Origin: Burkholderia stagnalis
Lineage (GTDB): Bacteria; Pseudomonadota; Gammaproteobacteria; Burkholderiales; Burkholderiaceae
Assembly (NCBI RefSeq): GCF_902830275.1
Contig: NZ_CADESW010000028.1
Location: 36,890-100,889, forward strand
DNA: 64,000 nucleotides
Direction: 5' to 3'
The notes under the pieces are model-generated. The model ran no database searches. It saw only the letters and a program-made list of their open reading frames with translations, and was not told the origin of the DNA. Position 1 is the first letter of the stretch; each line of letters opens with the position of its first letter. Below, piece after piece: positions 50,847 to 58,843 of this stretch. Made by a program: the position numbers and the translations under genes.

Positions 50847-51395
50847 TCAGCCGGCGAACGATCGCCACAGCGCGATCACGAGCAGCGACATGAACGCGGC
50901 GATCAGGTCGTCGGCCATGATGCCGAGGCCGTCCTTCAGGCGGCGCTCGACGTAGCGGATCGGCGGCGGCTTCAGCATGTCGAAGAAGCGGAACGCGACG
51001 AACGCCCAGAGCTGGCCGACGAAGGTCGCCGGCGTGACGAACAGCATCACGATCCAGATCGCGACGATCTCGTCCCAGACGACCGGGCCCGGATCGGCGT
51101 TGCCCATCTTCTTCGCGGTGAAACCGGTGAGCCAGATGCCGCCGGCGAACGCGGCGGCGATCAGCGCCCACCATTCGGGCACCGTCAGGTAGCGGTTCAG
51201 CGCGACGAACGTCAGCCAGCCGAACAGCGTGCCGAACGTGCCGGGCATGAACGGCGCGAGCCCGCTGCCGAACCCGAGCGACAGGATGTGCGCGGGATGC
51301 GACAGCATGAAGCGCAGGGTGGCGCGCTGCGGCGCGTGCTGCGTTGCGCCGCCGGCTTCGGCCACGGCGCGCGGGGGCGTCGGGTCAGTCTGCAT
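50847..51395 (-). CDS. pgpA: Phosphatidylglycerophosphatase A
   Basis: PgpA dephosphorylates phosphatidylglycerol phosphate at the inner membrane. The 182-residue protein has the family motif LGFGSGLAPFMPGTFGT, three to four hydrophobic helices, and DPGPVVWDEIV with acidic residues for metal binding. The start at 51395 overlaps the thiL 3' end by 11 bases, the common thiL-pgpA coupling. Confidence 0.92.
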   Translation of the reverse strand: MQTDPTPPRAVAEAGGATQHAPQRATLRFMLSHPAHILSLGFGSGLAPFMPGTFGTLFGWLTFVALNRYLTVPEWWALIAAAFAGGIWLTGFTAKKMGNADPGPVVWDEIVAIWIVMLFVTPATFVGQLWAFVAFRFFDMLKPPPIRYVERRLKDGLGIMADDLIAAFMSLLVIALWRSFAG

Positions 51396-52419
51396 GGAAG
51401 TGGTCGAAACCGTGCAACGTGAGTGCAAGGGGCGCGCCGGCGGCGTCGCGCCACGCGATCGCGGGCCGCTCCGACGGCGCGGACAAGCTTCGTATTGTAC
51501 CGATTCGCGTGACCGCGACGCCCGCCTGCCGGCCGGCTGCCTCGACCGCCGCGCGGGCGGCCGAGGGTGCGGTGAAGCACAGCTCGTAGTCGTCGCCGCC
51601 CGCGAGCGCGCAGCGCCGCTGCACGTCCGGCGGCAGCGTCGCGAGCGCGGCCGAGCGGGGCACCGCGTCCGCGTCGATGCTCGCGCACACGCGCGAGCCG
51701 GTGAGGATGTGCTGGAGGTCGCCCGCAAGGCCGTCGGAAATGTCGAGCGCCGCGTGCGCGACGCCCGCGAGCGCGAGCCCGAGCGCGACGCGCGGCTCGG
51801 GGCGCTCGAGCGCGGCCCGGAACGCGGCCGCCTCGGCCGCGCCGGCCGTCCATTCGCCGCGCGCGACGCCGAGCCCGGCCCGCGCGTCGCCGAGCGTGCC
51901 GGACACCCAGACGTCGTCGCCGTCGCGCGCGGCGTCGCGTCGCAGCACGGCGTCGGGCGCGACCTCGCCGAACACGGTCACGCACAGGTTCAGCGGCCCG
52001 CTCGTGGTATCGCCGCCGATCAGCTCGCAGCCGAACCGGTCGGCGAGCGCGAACAAGCCGTCGCTGAACGCCGCGAGCCATGCCTCGTCCGCGCGCGGCA
52101 GCGCGCACGCGAGCGTGAACGCGCGCGGCTCGGCACCCATCGCGGCCAGGTCGGACAGGTTGACCGCGAGCGTCTTGTGGCCGAGCGCGTGCGGCGCGAC
52201 GTCGGAGAAGAAGTGGCGGCCTTCGACCAGCATGTCCGTCGAAATGGCAAACAACTTTCCGGAACGTGGTGCGATCAGCGCGCAATCGTCGCCGATTCCG
52301 AGCGTCGCGGCACGCGCTCCCCGGGCCGCGCGGCGCGCGAAGAAGCGGTCGATCAGGGAGAATTCGGACAGGGCGGCTGGCACGGCGGACGGACCCGAGG
52401 CGGTTGGAGTGAACGGCAT
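51385..52419 (-). CDS. thiL: Thiamine-monophosphate kinase
   Basis: ThiL phosphorylates TMP to TPP. The 344-residue protein has a PurM-like ATP-binding fold with GIGDDCALI and ISTDMLVEGRHF near the N-terminus and ALDISDGLAGDL later. The ATG at 52419 is used; a second in-frame ATG ten codons upstream is possible. It diverges from maeB across about 140 bases. Confidence 0.95.
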   Translation of the reverse strand: MPFTPTASGPSAVPAALSEFSLIDRFFARRAARGARAATLGIGDDCALIAPRSGKLFAISTDMLVEGRHFFSDVAPHALGHKTLAVNLSDLAAMGAEPRAFTLACALPRADEAWLAAFSDGLFALADRFGCELIGGDTTSGPLNLCVTVFGEVAPDAVLRRDAARDGDDVWVSGTLGDARAGLGVARGEWTAGAAEAAAFRAALERPEPRVALGLALAGVAHAALDISDGLAGDLQHILTGSRVCASIDADAVPRSAALATLPPDVQRRCALAGGDDYELCFTAPSAARAAVEAAGRQAGVAVTRIGTIRSLSAPSERPAIAWRDAAGAPLALTLHGFDHFHAD

Positions 52420-52559
52420 TGTACGAGCCGAACGGCGGCGTTCCTGCACCGTTCAGTACATTTTTGTCGCGGCTGTTGCACCCGAATCGCCATTTTGGAG
52501 CCATCGAATGGCGCTACAATGCGTCGACTAGTTATTCTAATCCGCTCGTCACGAGACAC

Positions 52560-54860
52560 ATGTCCACTCAAGCCTCCTCCAAAGCCAAGCTCCGCGAAGC
52601 CGCCCTCGACTATCACGAATTCCCGACCCCCGGAAAGGTCGCCATTGCGCCGACCAAGCAGATGATCAACCAGCGCGATCTGGCGCTCGCCTATTCGCCG
52701 GGCGTCGCGTTCGCGTGCGAGGAGATCGTCGAGAATCCGCTCAACGCGGCCCGCTTCACCGCGCGCAGCAACCTGGTCGGCGTCGTCACGAACGGCACCG
52801 CGGTGCTCGGCCTCGGCAACATCGGCCCGCTCGCGTCGAAGCCGGTGATGGAAGGCAAGGCCGTGCTGTTCAAGAAGTTCGCCGGTATCGACGTGTTCGA
52901 CATCGAGCTGAACGAAACCGACCCGCACAAGCTGGTCGACGTGATCGCCGCGCTCGAGCCGACCTTCGGCGGCATCAACCTGGAAGACATCAAGGCGCCG
53001 GACTGCTTCATCGTCGAGCGCGAAGCCCGCAAGCGGATGAAGATCCCGGTGTTCCACGATGACCAGCACGGCACCGCGATCGTCGTTGCCGCGGCCGTCA
53101 CCAACGGCCTGAAGGTGGTCGGCAAGGACATCAAGAAGGTCAAGCTCGTCGCATCCGGCGCAGGCGCGGCCGCGCTCGCGTGTCTCGACCTGCTCGTCGA
53201 CATCGGCCTGCCGCTCGAGAACATCACGGTGACCGACCTGGCCGGCGTCGTATACAAGGGCCGCGCCGAGCTGATGGACCCGGACAAGGAGCGTTTCGCG
53301 CGCGAAACCGAAGCCCGCACGCTCGCCGAAGTGATCGACGGCGCGGACATCTTCCTCGGCCTGTCGGCTGCCGGCGTGCTGAAGCAGGAGATGGTCAAGG
53401 GCATGGCGGAGCGCCCGCTGATCCTCGCGCTCGCGAACCCGACCCCGGAAATCCTGCCGGAACTCGCGCTCGAAGTGCGCCCGGACGCGGTGCTCGCGAC
53501 CGGCCGCACCGACTATCCGAACCAGGTCAACAACGTCCTGTGCTTCCCGTTCATCTTCCGCGGCGCGCTCGACGTCGGTGCGACGACGATCACGCGTGAA
53601 ATGGAGATCGCGGCCGTCAATGCGATCGCCGAACTCGCGCAGCAGGAGCAGAGCGACATCGTCGCGACCGCGTACGGCATCCAGGACTTGTCGTTCGGGC
53701 CCGAATACCTGATTCCGAAGCCGTTCGACCCGCGCCTGATCGTGAAGATCGCGCCGGCCGTTGCGCAGGCCGCGATGGACGGCGGCGTCGCGACGCGTCC
53801 GATCGAGGACATGGAGGCATACAGGGTTCACCTGCAGCAGTTCGTGTATCACAGCGGCACGACGATGAAGCCGATCTTCCAGCTCGCGCGCAGCGTGGCG
53901 GAGGAGAAGAAGCGCGTCGTGTTCGCGGAAGGCGAGGAAGAGCGCGTGTTGCGCGCCGTCCAGATCGTCGTCGACGAAAAGCTCGCGAAACCGATCCTGA
54001 TCGGCCGCCCGGCCGTGATCGAGCACCGCATCCAGCGCTATGGCCTGCGCCTGACGCCGGGCGTCGATTTCACGGTCGTCAACACCGAGCACGACGAGCG
54101 CTACCGCGAGTTCTGGCAGGACTACGCGAAGATGATGGCGCGCAAGGGCATCAGCGAGCAGCTCGCGCGCGTCGAGATGCGCCGCCGCACCACGCTGATC
54201 GGCGCGATGATGGTGAAGAAGGGCGAGGCGGACGGGATGATCTGCGGCACGATCAGCACGACGCACCGCCACCTGCACTTCATCGACCAGGTGATCGGCA
54301 AGCGCCCGGGCTGCAGCGTGTACGCGGCGATGAACGGCCTCGTGCTGCCGGGCCGCCAGATCTTCCTGGTCGACACGCACGTGAACGTCGATCCGACCCC
54401 GGAGCAGCTCGCCGAGATCACGATCATGGCGGCGGAAGAAGTGCGCCGCTTCGGCATCGAGCCGAAGGTCGCGCTGCTGTCGCACTCGAACTTCGGCACG
54501 AGCAACGCACCTTCGGCGCAGAAGATGCGCGATACGCTCGCGATCCTGCGGGAACGCGCGCCGGAGCTGAAGGTCGACGGCGAAATGCACGGCGACGTCG
54601 CGCTCGACGCGGCGCTGCGCAAGGAAATCCTGCCGGATTCGACGCTCGAGGGCGACGCGAACCTGCTGGTCCTGCCGAACATCGACGCCGCGAACATCGC
54701 GTACAACCTGCTGAAGACGGCCGCGGGCAACAACATCGCGATCGGGCCGATCCTGCTGGGCGCCGCCCAGCCGGTGCACGTGCTGACCGAATCGGCGACG
54801 GTGCGCCGGATCGTCAACATGGCCGCGCTGCTGGTTGCCGACGTGAACGCGACGCGTTAA
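52560..54860 (+). CDS. maeB: NADP-dependent malic enzyme fused to a phosphotransacetylase-like domain
   Basis: MaeB decarboxylates malate to pyruvate with NADP. The 766-residue protein has an N-terminal malic enzyme domain (about 1-420; EFPTPGKVAIAPTK, DDQHGTA, nucleotide loop LVASGAGAAALACL) and a C-terminal phosphotransacetylase-like domain (about 430-766) that usually lacks activity and gives acetyl-CoA inhibition. The ATG at 52560 follows ACGAGA. A TACAAT box at 52515-52520 may be the -10 of its promoter, but the -35 is weak. Confidence 0.96.
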   Translation: MSTQASSKAKLREAALDYHEFPTPGKVAIAPTKQMINQRDLALAYSPGVAFACEEIVENPLNAARFTARSNLVGVVTNGTAVLGLGNIGPLASKPVMEGKAVLFKKFAGIDVFDIELNETDPHKLVDVIAALEPTFGGINLEDIKAPDCFIVEREARKRMKIPVFHDDQHGTAIVVAAAVTNGLKVVGKDIKKVKLVASGAGAAALACLDLLVDIGLPLENITVTDLAGVVYKGRAELMDPDKERFARETEARTLAEVIDGADIFLGLSAAGVLKQEMVKGMAERPLILALANPTPEILPELALEVRPDAVLATGRTDYPNQVNNVLCFPFIFRGALDVGATTITREMEIAAVNAIAELAQQEQSDIVATAYGIQDLSFGPEYLIPKPFDPRLIVKIAPAVAQAAMDGGVATRPIEDMEAYRVHLQQFVYHSGTTMKPIFQLARSVAEEKKRVVFAEGEEERVLRAVQIVVDEKLAKPILIGRPAVIEHRIQRYGLRLTPGVDFTVVNTEHDERYREFWQDYAKMMARKGISEQLARVEMRRRTTLIGAMMVKKGEADGMICGTISTTHRHLHFIDQVIGKRPGCSVYAAMNGLVLPGRQIFLVDTHVNVDPTPEQLAEITIMAAEEVRRFGIEPKVALLSHSNFGTSNAPSAQKMRDTLAILRERAPELKVDGEMHGDVALDAALRKEILPDSTLEGDANLLVLPNIDAANIAYNLLKTAAGNNIAIGPILLGAAQPVHVLTESATVRRIVNMAALLVADVNATR

Positions 54861-54889
54861 GACGCGTTAGGCGAATTTGTAAATAAAAG

Positions 54890-55023
54890 AAAAAAATGGC
54901 GTGCCCGCAACGGGCACGCCATCGGGCAGGGCGCAAACGCGCTTCCCCTAAGCAACAGCAGCATCTCTCCACTCCAGTAGCGAAGCGTGGCAAGGAGGCA
55001 GGTCTTGCCATGCGAGAGATGCC
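54890..55023 (-). ncRNA. Candidate small RNA with its own promoter and terminator
   Basis: On the minus strand a -35-like TAGTCA (55059-55054) and a -10 TAAAAT (55035-55030) are 18 bases apart, predicting a start near 55023. The RNA folds strongly: its 5' end pairs GCATCTCTC (55022-55014) with GAGAGATGC (54969-54961), enclosing a hairpin TGGCAAG/CTTGCCA with a C-rich ACCTGCCTC loop. It ends at a 12-base-pair terminator stem (54896-54922) followed by seven T. There is no convincing reading frame. The terminator faces away from maeB, so it serves the minus strand. I do not recognise an Rfam family; it does not look like 6S RNA. Confidence 0.6.
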
Positions 55024-55029
55024 GCCGGC

Positions 55030-55053
55030 ATTTTATCCTGAACAAGATAAAAT
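55030..55053. promoter_or_regulatory. 24-base dyad overlapping the candidate sRNA promoter
   Basis: ATTTTATC (55030-55037) and GATAAAAT (55046-55053) are perfect inverted arms around CTGAACAA, and within the centre TG and CA are also symmetric. It covers the -10 and spacer of the minus-strand promoter, as expected for an operator. The binding protein is unknown. Confidence 0.55.
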
Positions 55054-55119
55054 TGACTAGAAGTCGGTAAGAATTTCTCGGATCGTGGCGCGGCGTAGCT
55101 TTCGATACCCAAACGAACA

Positions 55120-55148
55120 TTGATTCGCGCGGACAATAGCGCTACGCT
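55120..55148 (+). promoter_or_regulatory. Possible promoter of the RNase-barstar pair
   Basis: A TTGATT box (55120-55125) and a TACGCT box (55143-55148) lie 17 bases apart. Transcription would start near 55155, 46 bases before the RNase start. Confidence 0.5.
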
Positions 55149-55200
55149 AACGCCTTCGTTGGTCGTCAACTACTTGATTTAACAGCGGGAACCCTGGTTC

Positions 55201-55632
55201 ATGGCACGCAAGTGGCTCCGCAACGGCGCGCTCGCGTCCGTCTTCGCGATGTTCGCGATGGGTATCGTCGGCACGCCGACGGGCAGTCTGGTTTCCGCCG
55301 CCTACGCACGGGGGGCCGTCTCGGCCGACGTGGCCGCCGGCGGGCTCGACACCGTCCCGACCGCCCGTCTTCCGCGCGAGGCCGTGACCACGCTCGGCCT
55401 GATCGCCGCCGGCGGCCCCTATCCGTACGAGAAAGACGGCGTCGTGTTCGGCAACCGCGAACGGATCCTGCCGAAGGCGAAGCGCGGCTTCTACCATGAA
55501 TACACCGTGCCGACTCCGCGCGCGCGCAATCGCGGCGCCCGCCGGATCGTGTGCGGCGGGCCGCTGCGTCGGGTCGACAATTGTTATTACACGGACGACC
55601 ACTACAGCAGTTTTAAACGCATTGTTGATTGA
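55201..55632 (+). CDS. Secreted guanyl-specific ribonuclease (barnase/N1-T1 family)
   Basis: The 143-residue protein has an N-terminal signal or hydrophobic segment (about residues 8-35) and a C-terminal microbial ribonuclease domain. Candidate catalytic residues follow barnase order: glutamate in YHEYTVPTP, arginine in the ARRIVCGG region, and histidine in TDDHYSSF near the C-terminus. Such enzymes cut RNA after guanosine and are lethal in the cytoplasm. The next gene encodes a barstar-type inhibitor. A disordered segment of about 35 residues separates the signal from the domain. Confidence 0.88.
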   Translation: MARKWLRNGALASVFAMFAMGIVGTPTGSLVSAAYARGAVSADVAAGGLDTVPTARLPREAVTTLGLIAAGGPYPYEKDGVVFGNRERILPKAKRGFYHEYTVPTPRARNRGARRIVCGGPLRRVDNCYYTDDHYSSFKRIVD

Positions 55633-55648
55633 TTACGGGATGAACGGC

Positions 55649-56215
55649 ATGAGCGACACTATCTACACGCACGACACGGCGTCGGCGGCGGATCTGTTCG
55701 CGGCCGGCGACGGCAATCTGTTTCAGCGCGTCATGCAGATGCGCGCGACGGCACAGGCTGGCGACGCGCCGTCGGAGCAGGACACCAGCCCCGGGCTTTC
55801 ATCGAACGAGGAGCCTATGAGCCTTTTCACGACCGTGCGACCCAATCTCGTGCAGTCGATCCGCGCGTTCCGCGTGCAGGATCTCGCCGACGAAGCCGGC
55901 CGGCTCGGCCAGCATTTCCTGTATGCGTACTGCGGCGCCGCGCAGTCGAAGCAGGAAGTGATGGAAACGATCGCGACGTCGTTCCTGTTCCCGAAGCACT
56001 TCGGCAAGAACTACGACGCGCTGTACGACTGCCTGACCGATCTCGTCGCGAAGGCGGGCGCGCAGCCGGGCTTCGTGATCGTGCTCGAAGGGTTGCCGAT
56101 CGCGCAGAAGTTCGACAAGGAAGGCCGCGAGACGCTGCTCGACGTGTTCCGCGAAGCGGCCGAGTTCTGGGCCGAGCGCAAGGTCGCGTTCCGCGTGTTC
56201 TATTCGTTCGCGTAA
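55649..56215 (+). CDS. Barstar-family ribonuclease inhibitor with N-terminal extension
   Basis: Barstar blocks the active site of barnase-type RNases in the cytoplasm. The 188-residue protein has a barstar domain (about residues 70-188) with the conserved FPKHFGKNYDALYDCLTDL segment, whose acidic face contacts the RNase. About 60 residues before it are unlike barstar and have no recognised domain. The ATG at 55649 is favoured by GGGA eight bases upstream; an ATG at 55640 is the alternative. The gene follows the RNase gene by 16 bases. Confidence 0.88.
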   Translation: MSDTIYTHDTASAADLFAAGDGNLFQRVMQMRATAQAGDAPSEQDTSPGLSSNEEPMSLFTTVRPNLVQSIRAFRVQDLADEAGRLGQHFLYAYCGAAQSKQEVMETIATSFLFPKHFGKNYDALYDCLTDLVAKAGAQPGFVIVLEGLPIAQKFDKEGRETLLDVFREAAEFWAERKVAFRVFYSFA

Positions 56216-56264
56216 CGCGCGAGCCCGCCGGCCCATCGGGCCGGCACACCCGGCCCAGCAGAAG

Positions 56265-56289
56265 ACGCCCGCCTCGAGCGGGCTTTTTT
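56265..56289 (+). terminator. Intrinsic terminator of the RNase-barstar pair
   Basis: GCCCGC (56267-56272) pairs with GCGGGC (56278-56283), with a five-base loop and a run of six T. Confidence 0.88.
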
Positions 56290-56424
56290 GCGCCCGCGCG
56301 CCGTCCGGCTCGACCGGGCTTTCATCGTGCACGCTTTTCCCGGACAATCCTGGCCAACCTGGCCGCGGTGCCTGCCGCGCGCCGGGTGCACAAGACAATT
56401 CATCCGAGAGAGGGCCGTTTTCCC

Positions 56425-57162
56425 ATGACGATTTCCCGTTCCGCGCGCGGTTGCGCGCGTGTTCCGTTCATCCGCGCCGCGTGCGCGGCCGTGCTGTCCT
56501 CGCTTGTCCTTACCGGCGCCGTGCACGCCGCGCCGCTCACGCCCGAGCAGACCGTCGACCTGTACCTCGGCATGTTCGTCAACGGCGACGCATCGAAGGC
56601 CGTGCAATACAACGACGCGGTGCGCGCGCGCTATGACGGCAAGGATTCGCTGGACACCGACGCGATCGCGCATCTCGGCGACGCGATGCACAAGGAGATG
56701 GCCGACGGGATGCTGTCCCGGATGCCGCCGAAGACGCGCCCGGCGCTGCGCGCACCGGTCGACGCGATGGTCGGGGCGTACTTGCGTGCGCTCCACCGCA
56801 CGCAGTGCAAGTCGACCGGTTCGACCCAGGCGCCGAACGAATACATCGAAGGCGAGTCGATCGCGACCGTCTCGTTCGAATGCCAGGTCGCGGACGTGGA
56901 ACCGGGCGCGAAGGCGCTGCAGGCGAAGATGGGCAACCCGCGCCCGAAGGGCGACAAGGCGTGGATCGCCGCCTTCACGACGATGTTCTCGGGCATGGCG
57001 CGCGTGTTCGACGAAGCGCCGCCGAGCCGCACGGTGTCGTCGAAGTTCGACGTCTACGGGAGCAGCGGAGAAGGCTGGATCAATGGCCGGCCGGGCGAGG
57101 TGCTGTCGCCCGTCGTCGATGCGCTGGTGGACGCGATTCCGGTACCCGGCGCGGCGAAGTAA
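56425..57162 (+). CDS. Secreted protein of unknown function
   Basis: The 245-residue protein has a Sec signal peptide (arginine-rich start, hydrophobic core about residues 20-33, cleavage near VHAAP). The mature part begins LTPEQTVDLYLGMFVNGD and contains two cysteines (CKSTGS and ECQVAD) that may form a disulfide. I recognise no domain. GAGAGAGGG precedes the ATG at 56425. It is separated from the barstar gene by a terminator and so is transcribed on its own. Confidence 0.78.
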   Translation: MTISRSARGCARVPFIRAACAAVLSSLVLTGAVHAAPLTPEQTVDLYLGMFVNGDASKAVQYNDAVRARYDGKDSLDTDAIAHLGDAMHKEMADGMLSRMPPKTRPALRAPVDAMVGAYLRALHRTQCKSTGSTQAPNEYIEGESIATVSFECQVADVEPGAKALQAKMGNPRPKGDKAWIAAFTTMFSGMARVFDEAPPSRTVSSKFDVYGSSGEGWINGRPGEVLSPVVDALVDAIPVPGAAK

Positions 57163-57201
57163 CGCGCGGCGGGCTCGACGATCGAATGGGCGGGGCACAC
57201 G

Positions 57202-57480
57202 ATGATCCGCTTCAGACGGGCTTCGCTCGTGTTCGCGGCTGCGCTTGCGGGGAGCGGCTGCGCGTTCGCGAGCGATGCCGCAACTGTACCGGCCGGCGTC
57301 GAGGTCGCGCCGCACGAGGATGGCGCGCTCGCACGCCTGCTCGCCGAGCTGCACATGCGCGCGACGCCCGCCCAGTATGCGGCCGATGCGATACACGCGT
57401 CGCCTGCGCTGGCCGCGGCATGCGAGACGTCCTCCGTGATCGACATCGAGCCGATGAACGCGGCGACATTCCGCCCGTGA
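57202..57480 (+). CDS. Small secreted protein of unknown function
   Basis: The 92-residue product has a signal-like N-terminus (MIRFRRASLVFAAALAG; cleavage near AFASD) and no recognised domain. It lies 39 bases after the previous secreted protein gene, on the same strand. The signal peptide and placement support a real gene; coding bias in this GC-rich stretch alone does not. Confidence 0.5.
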   Translation: MIRFRRASLVFAAALAGSGCAFASDAATVPAGVEVAPHEDGALARLLAELHMRATPAQYAADAIHASPALAAACETSSVIDIEPMNAATFRP

Positions 57481-57566
57481 GTCGGGAGCCAGCGCCGTCC
57501 GCAAAACCCACTCGCGCTCAACAGATGATCGTCGGCAGGTGCTTTGCTTGTCAGCCTGCTCGCATA

Positions 57567-58334
57567 TCACCACCCGCCCCAGCGCGCCGCCAGCGCCGCC
57601 AGCACCGCCGCGCCGGCCGTCTCCGTGCGCAGCACGCGCGGGCCGAGCGACAGCGCGGTGAACCCGCGCGCGCGCGCCGCGTTCTCCTCGTCGGGCGACA
57701 GCCCGCCTTCCGGGCCGATCAGCAGCGTGACGTTCGCCGCGGGCGGCGCATCGGGCAGCGACGCGAATGGGATGCTCGCGCGCGGCGACAGCAGCAGCCG
57801 CAGCTCGCCGTCGGCCGGCGCGGCCGGCAGCGCGTCGAGCCACGCGTCGAAGCCGCGCACCGGCGCAACTTCCGGCACGCGGTTGCGCCCGCACTGTTCG
57901 CACGACGCGCGCACGACGCCGCGCCAGTGCGCGACGCGCTTCTCCGCGCGTTCGCCCGACAGCCGCACGACGCCGCGCGACGTCGACAGCGGCACGACCG
58001 CCGCGACGCCGAGCTCGACGGCCTTCTCGATCACCCAGTCCATCTTGTCGCCGCCGGCGATGCCCTGCGCGAGCGTCACGCGATAAGGCGGCTCCGCTTC
58101 GGTCGGCTCGAACGCGCCGAGCTGCGCGATCGCGTTGCGCTTGTCGATCTCGACCAGCCGCGCGCGGTACTGGCCGCCCGTGCCGTCGAACAGCGCGAGC
58201 GTGTCGCCCGGCTGCAGCCGCAGCACCTGCGCATGGCGCGCGACATCGGCGGGCAGCGTGAGCATCGCGTCGGCGCGCAGCGCCGCGTCGACGAAGAAGC
58301 GCGGCACGGCCGCGGTGGTGGTGGCTTCGCTCAT
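57567..58334 (-). CDS. rsmE: 16S rRNA (uracil1498-N3)-methyltransferase
   Basis: RsmE methylates U1498 of 16S rRNA. The 255-residue SPOUT-class protein has an N-terminal PUA-like domain (about 1-75) and the C-terminal trefoil knot with LLIGPEGGLSPDE and LGPRVLRTETA. The start codon overlaps the stop of the VOC gene (ATGA), so translation is probably coupled. Confidence 0.94.
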   Translation of the reverse strand: MSEATTTAAVPRFFVDAALRADAMLTLPADVARHAQVLRLQPGDTLALFDGTGGQYRARLVEIDKRNAIAQLGAFEPTEAEPPYRVTLAQGIAGGDKMDWVIEKAVELGVAAVVPLSTSRGVVRLSGERAEKRVAHWRGVVRASCEQCGRNRVPEVAPVRGFDAWLDALPAAPADGELRLLLSPRASIPFASLPDAPPAANVTLLIGPEGGLSPDEENAARARGFTALSLGPRVLRTETAGAAVLAALAARWGGW

Positions 58335-58747
58335 GCTTCGAGACGGCGCGCGAGCGCCCAGCGGTAACCGTCGAGATCCTCGATCTGCGCGAAGCGATCT
58401 CCCCAGAACTGGTTCTGCGGCGCCGTCAGCGATTTCGCGCCGGCGTCGAGCGCGCGCTGCCAGGTTGCGTCGACATCGTCCACGTACAGGTAGAACGACT
58501 GCGGCGCGGTCGCGCCCGCGCTCTTCGGCGTGCGCGCGGTCGAGCCGAACGCGCCTTCCGGCGCGAACATCACGATCAGCTGGCCGCGATAGACCATCTC
58601 GACGTGCATGATCGCGCCGTCCTCGTCGAGCATGTCGCGCAGTTCGAAGCCGAAGGCGGCCTTGAAGAAATCGATCGTCTCGCGTGCGTTGCGCACGGCC
58701 AGGTAAGGCGTCAACCAAGGCACGTCGGCCGGACGTGGATCGGTCAT
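58331..58747 (-). CDS. VOC-family (glyoxalase/bleomycin-resistance fold) protein
   Basis: The 138-residue protein has paired beta-alpha-beta-beta-beta modules (VPWLTPYLAVRNARETIDFF at the first strand, then SFYLYVDDVDATWQRALDAG). The PhnB-like type is suggested by length and FWGDRFAQIEDLDGYRWALA. Substrate is unknown. An AGGAGAT site precedes the ATG at 58747, which favours it over an upstream in-frame ATG. Confidence 0.85.
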   Translation of the reverse strand: MTDPRPADVPWLTPYLAVRNARETIDFFKAAFGFELRDMLDEDGAIMHVEMVYRGQLIVMFAPEGAFGSTARTPKSAGATAPQSFYLYVDDVDATWQRALDAGAKSLTAPQNQFWGDRFAQIEDLDGYRWALARRLEA

Positions 58748-58843
58748 GAATATCTCCTGTCGATCGCGGCCGGCGCTTGGCGCGCGGACGCCGATCGGAT
58801 GCAAGTGCGGGGGAAAAGCGACATGCCGCGACGGCGCGAACGG

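Noticed and set aside
54890..55023. 6S RNA (ssrS) for the candidate small RNA
   Set aside because: The 6S fold needs a long terminal stem with a large central bubble and about 180 bases. This RNA is shorter, has a compact closed stem and ends at an intrinsic terminator.
54857..55169. Small minus-strand reading frames of 65-87 codons in the maeB-RNase gap
   Set aside because: They overlap the predicted promoter, terminator and stems of the small RNA, and show no ribosome binding site or recognisable product.
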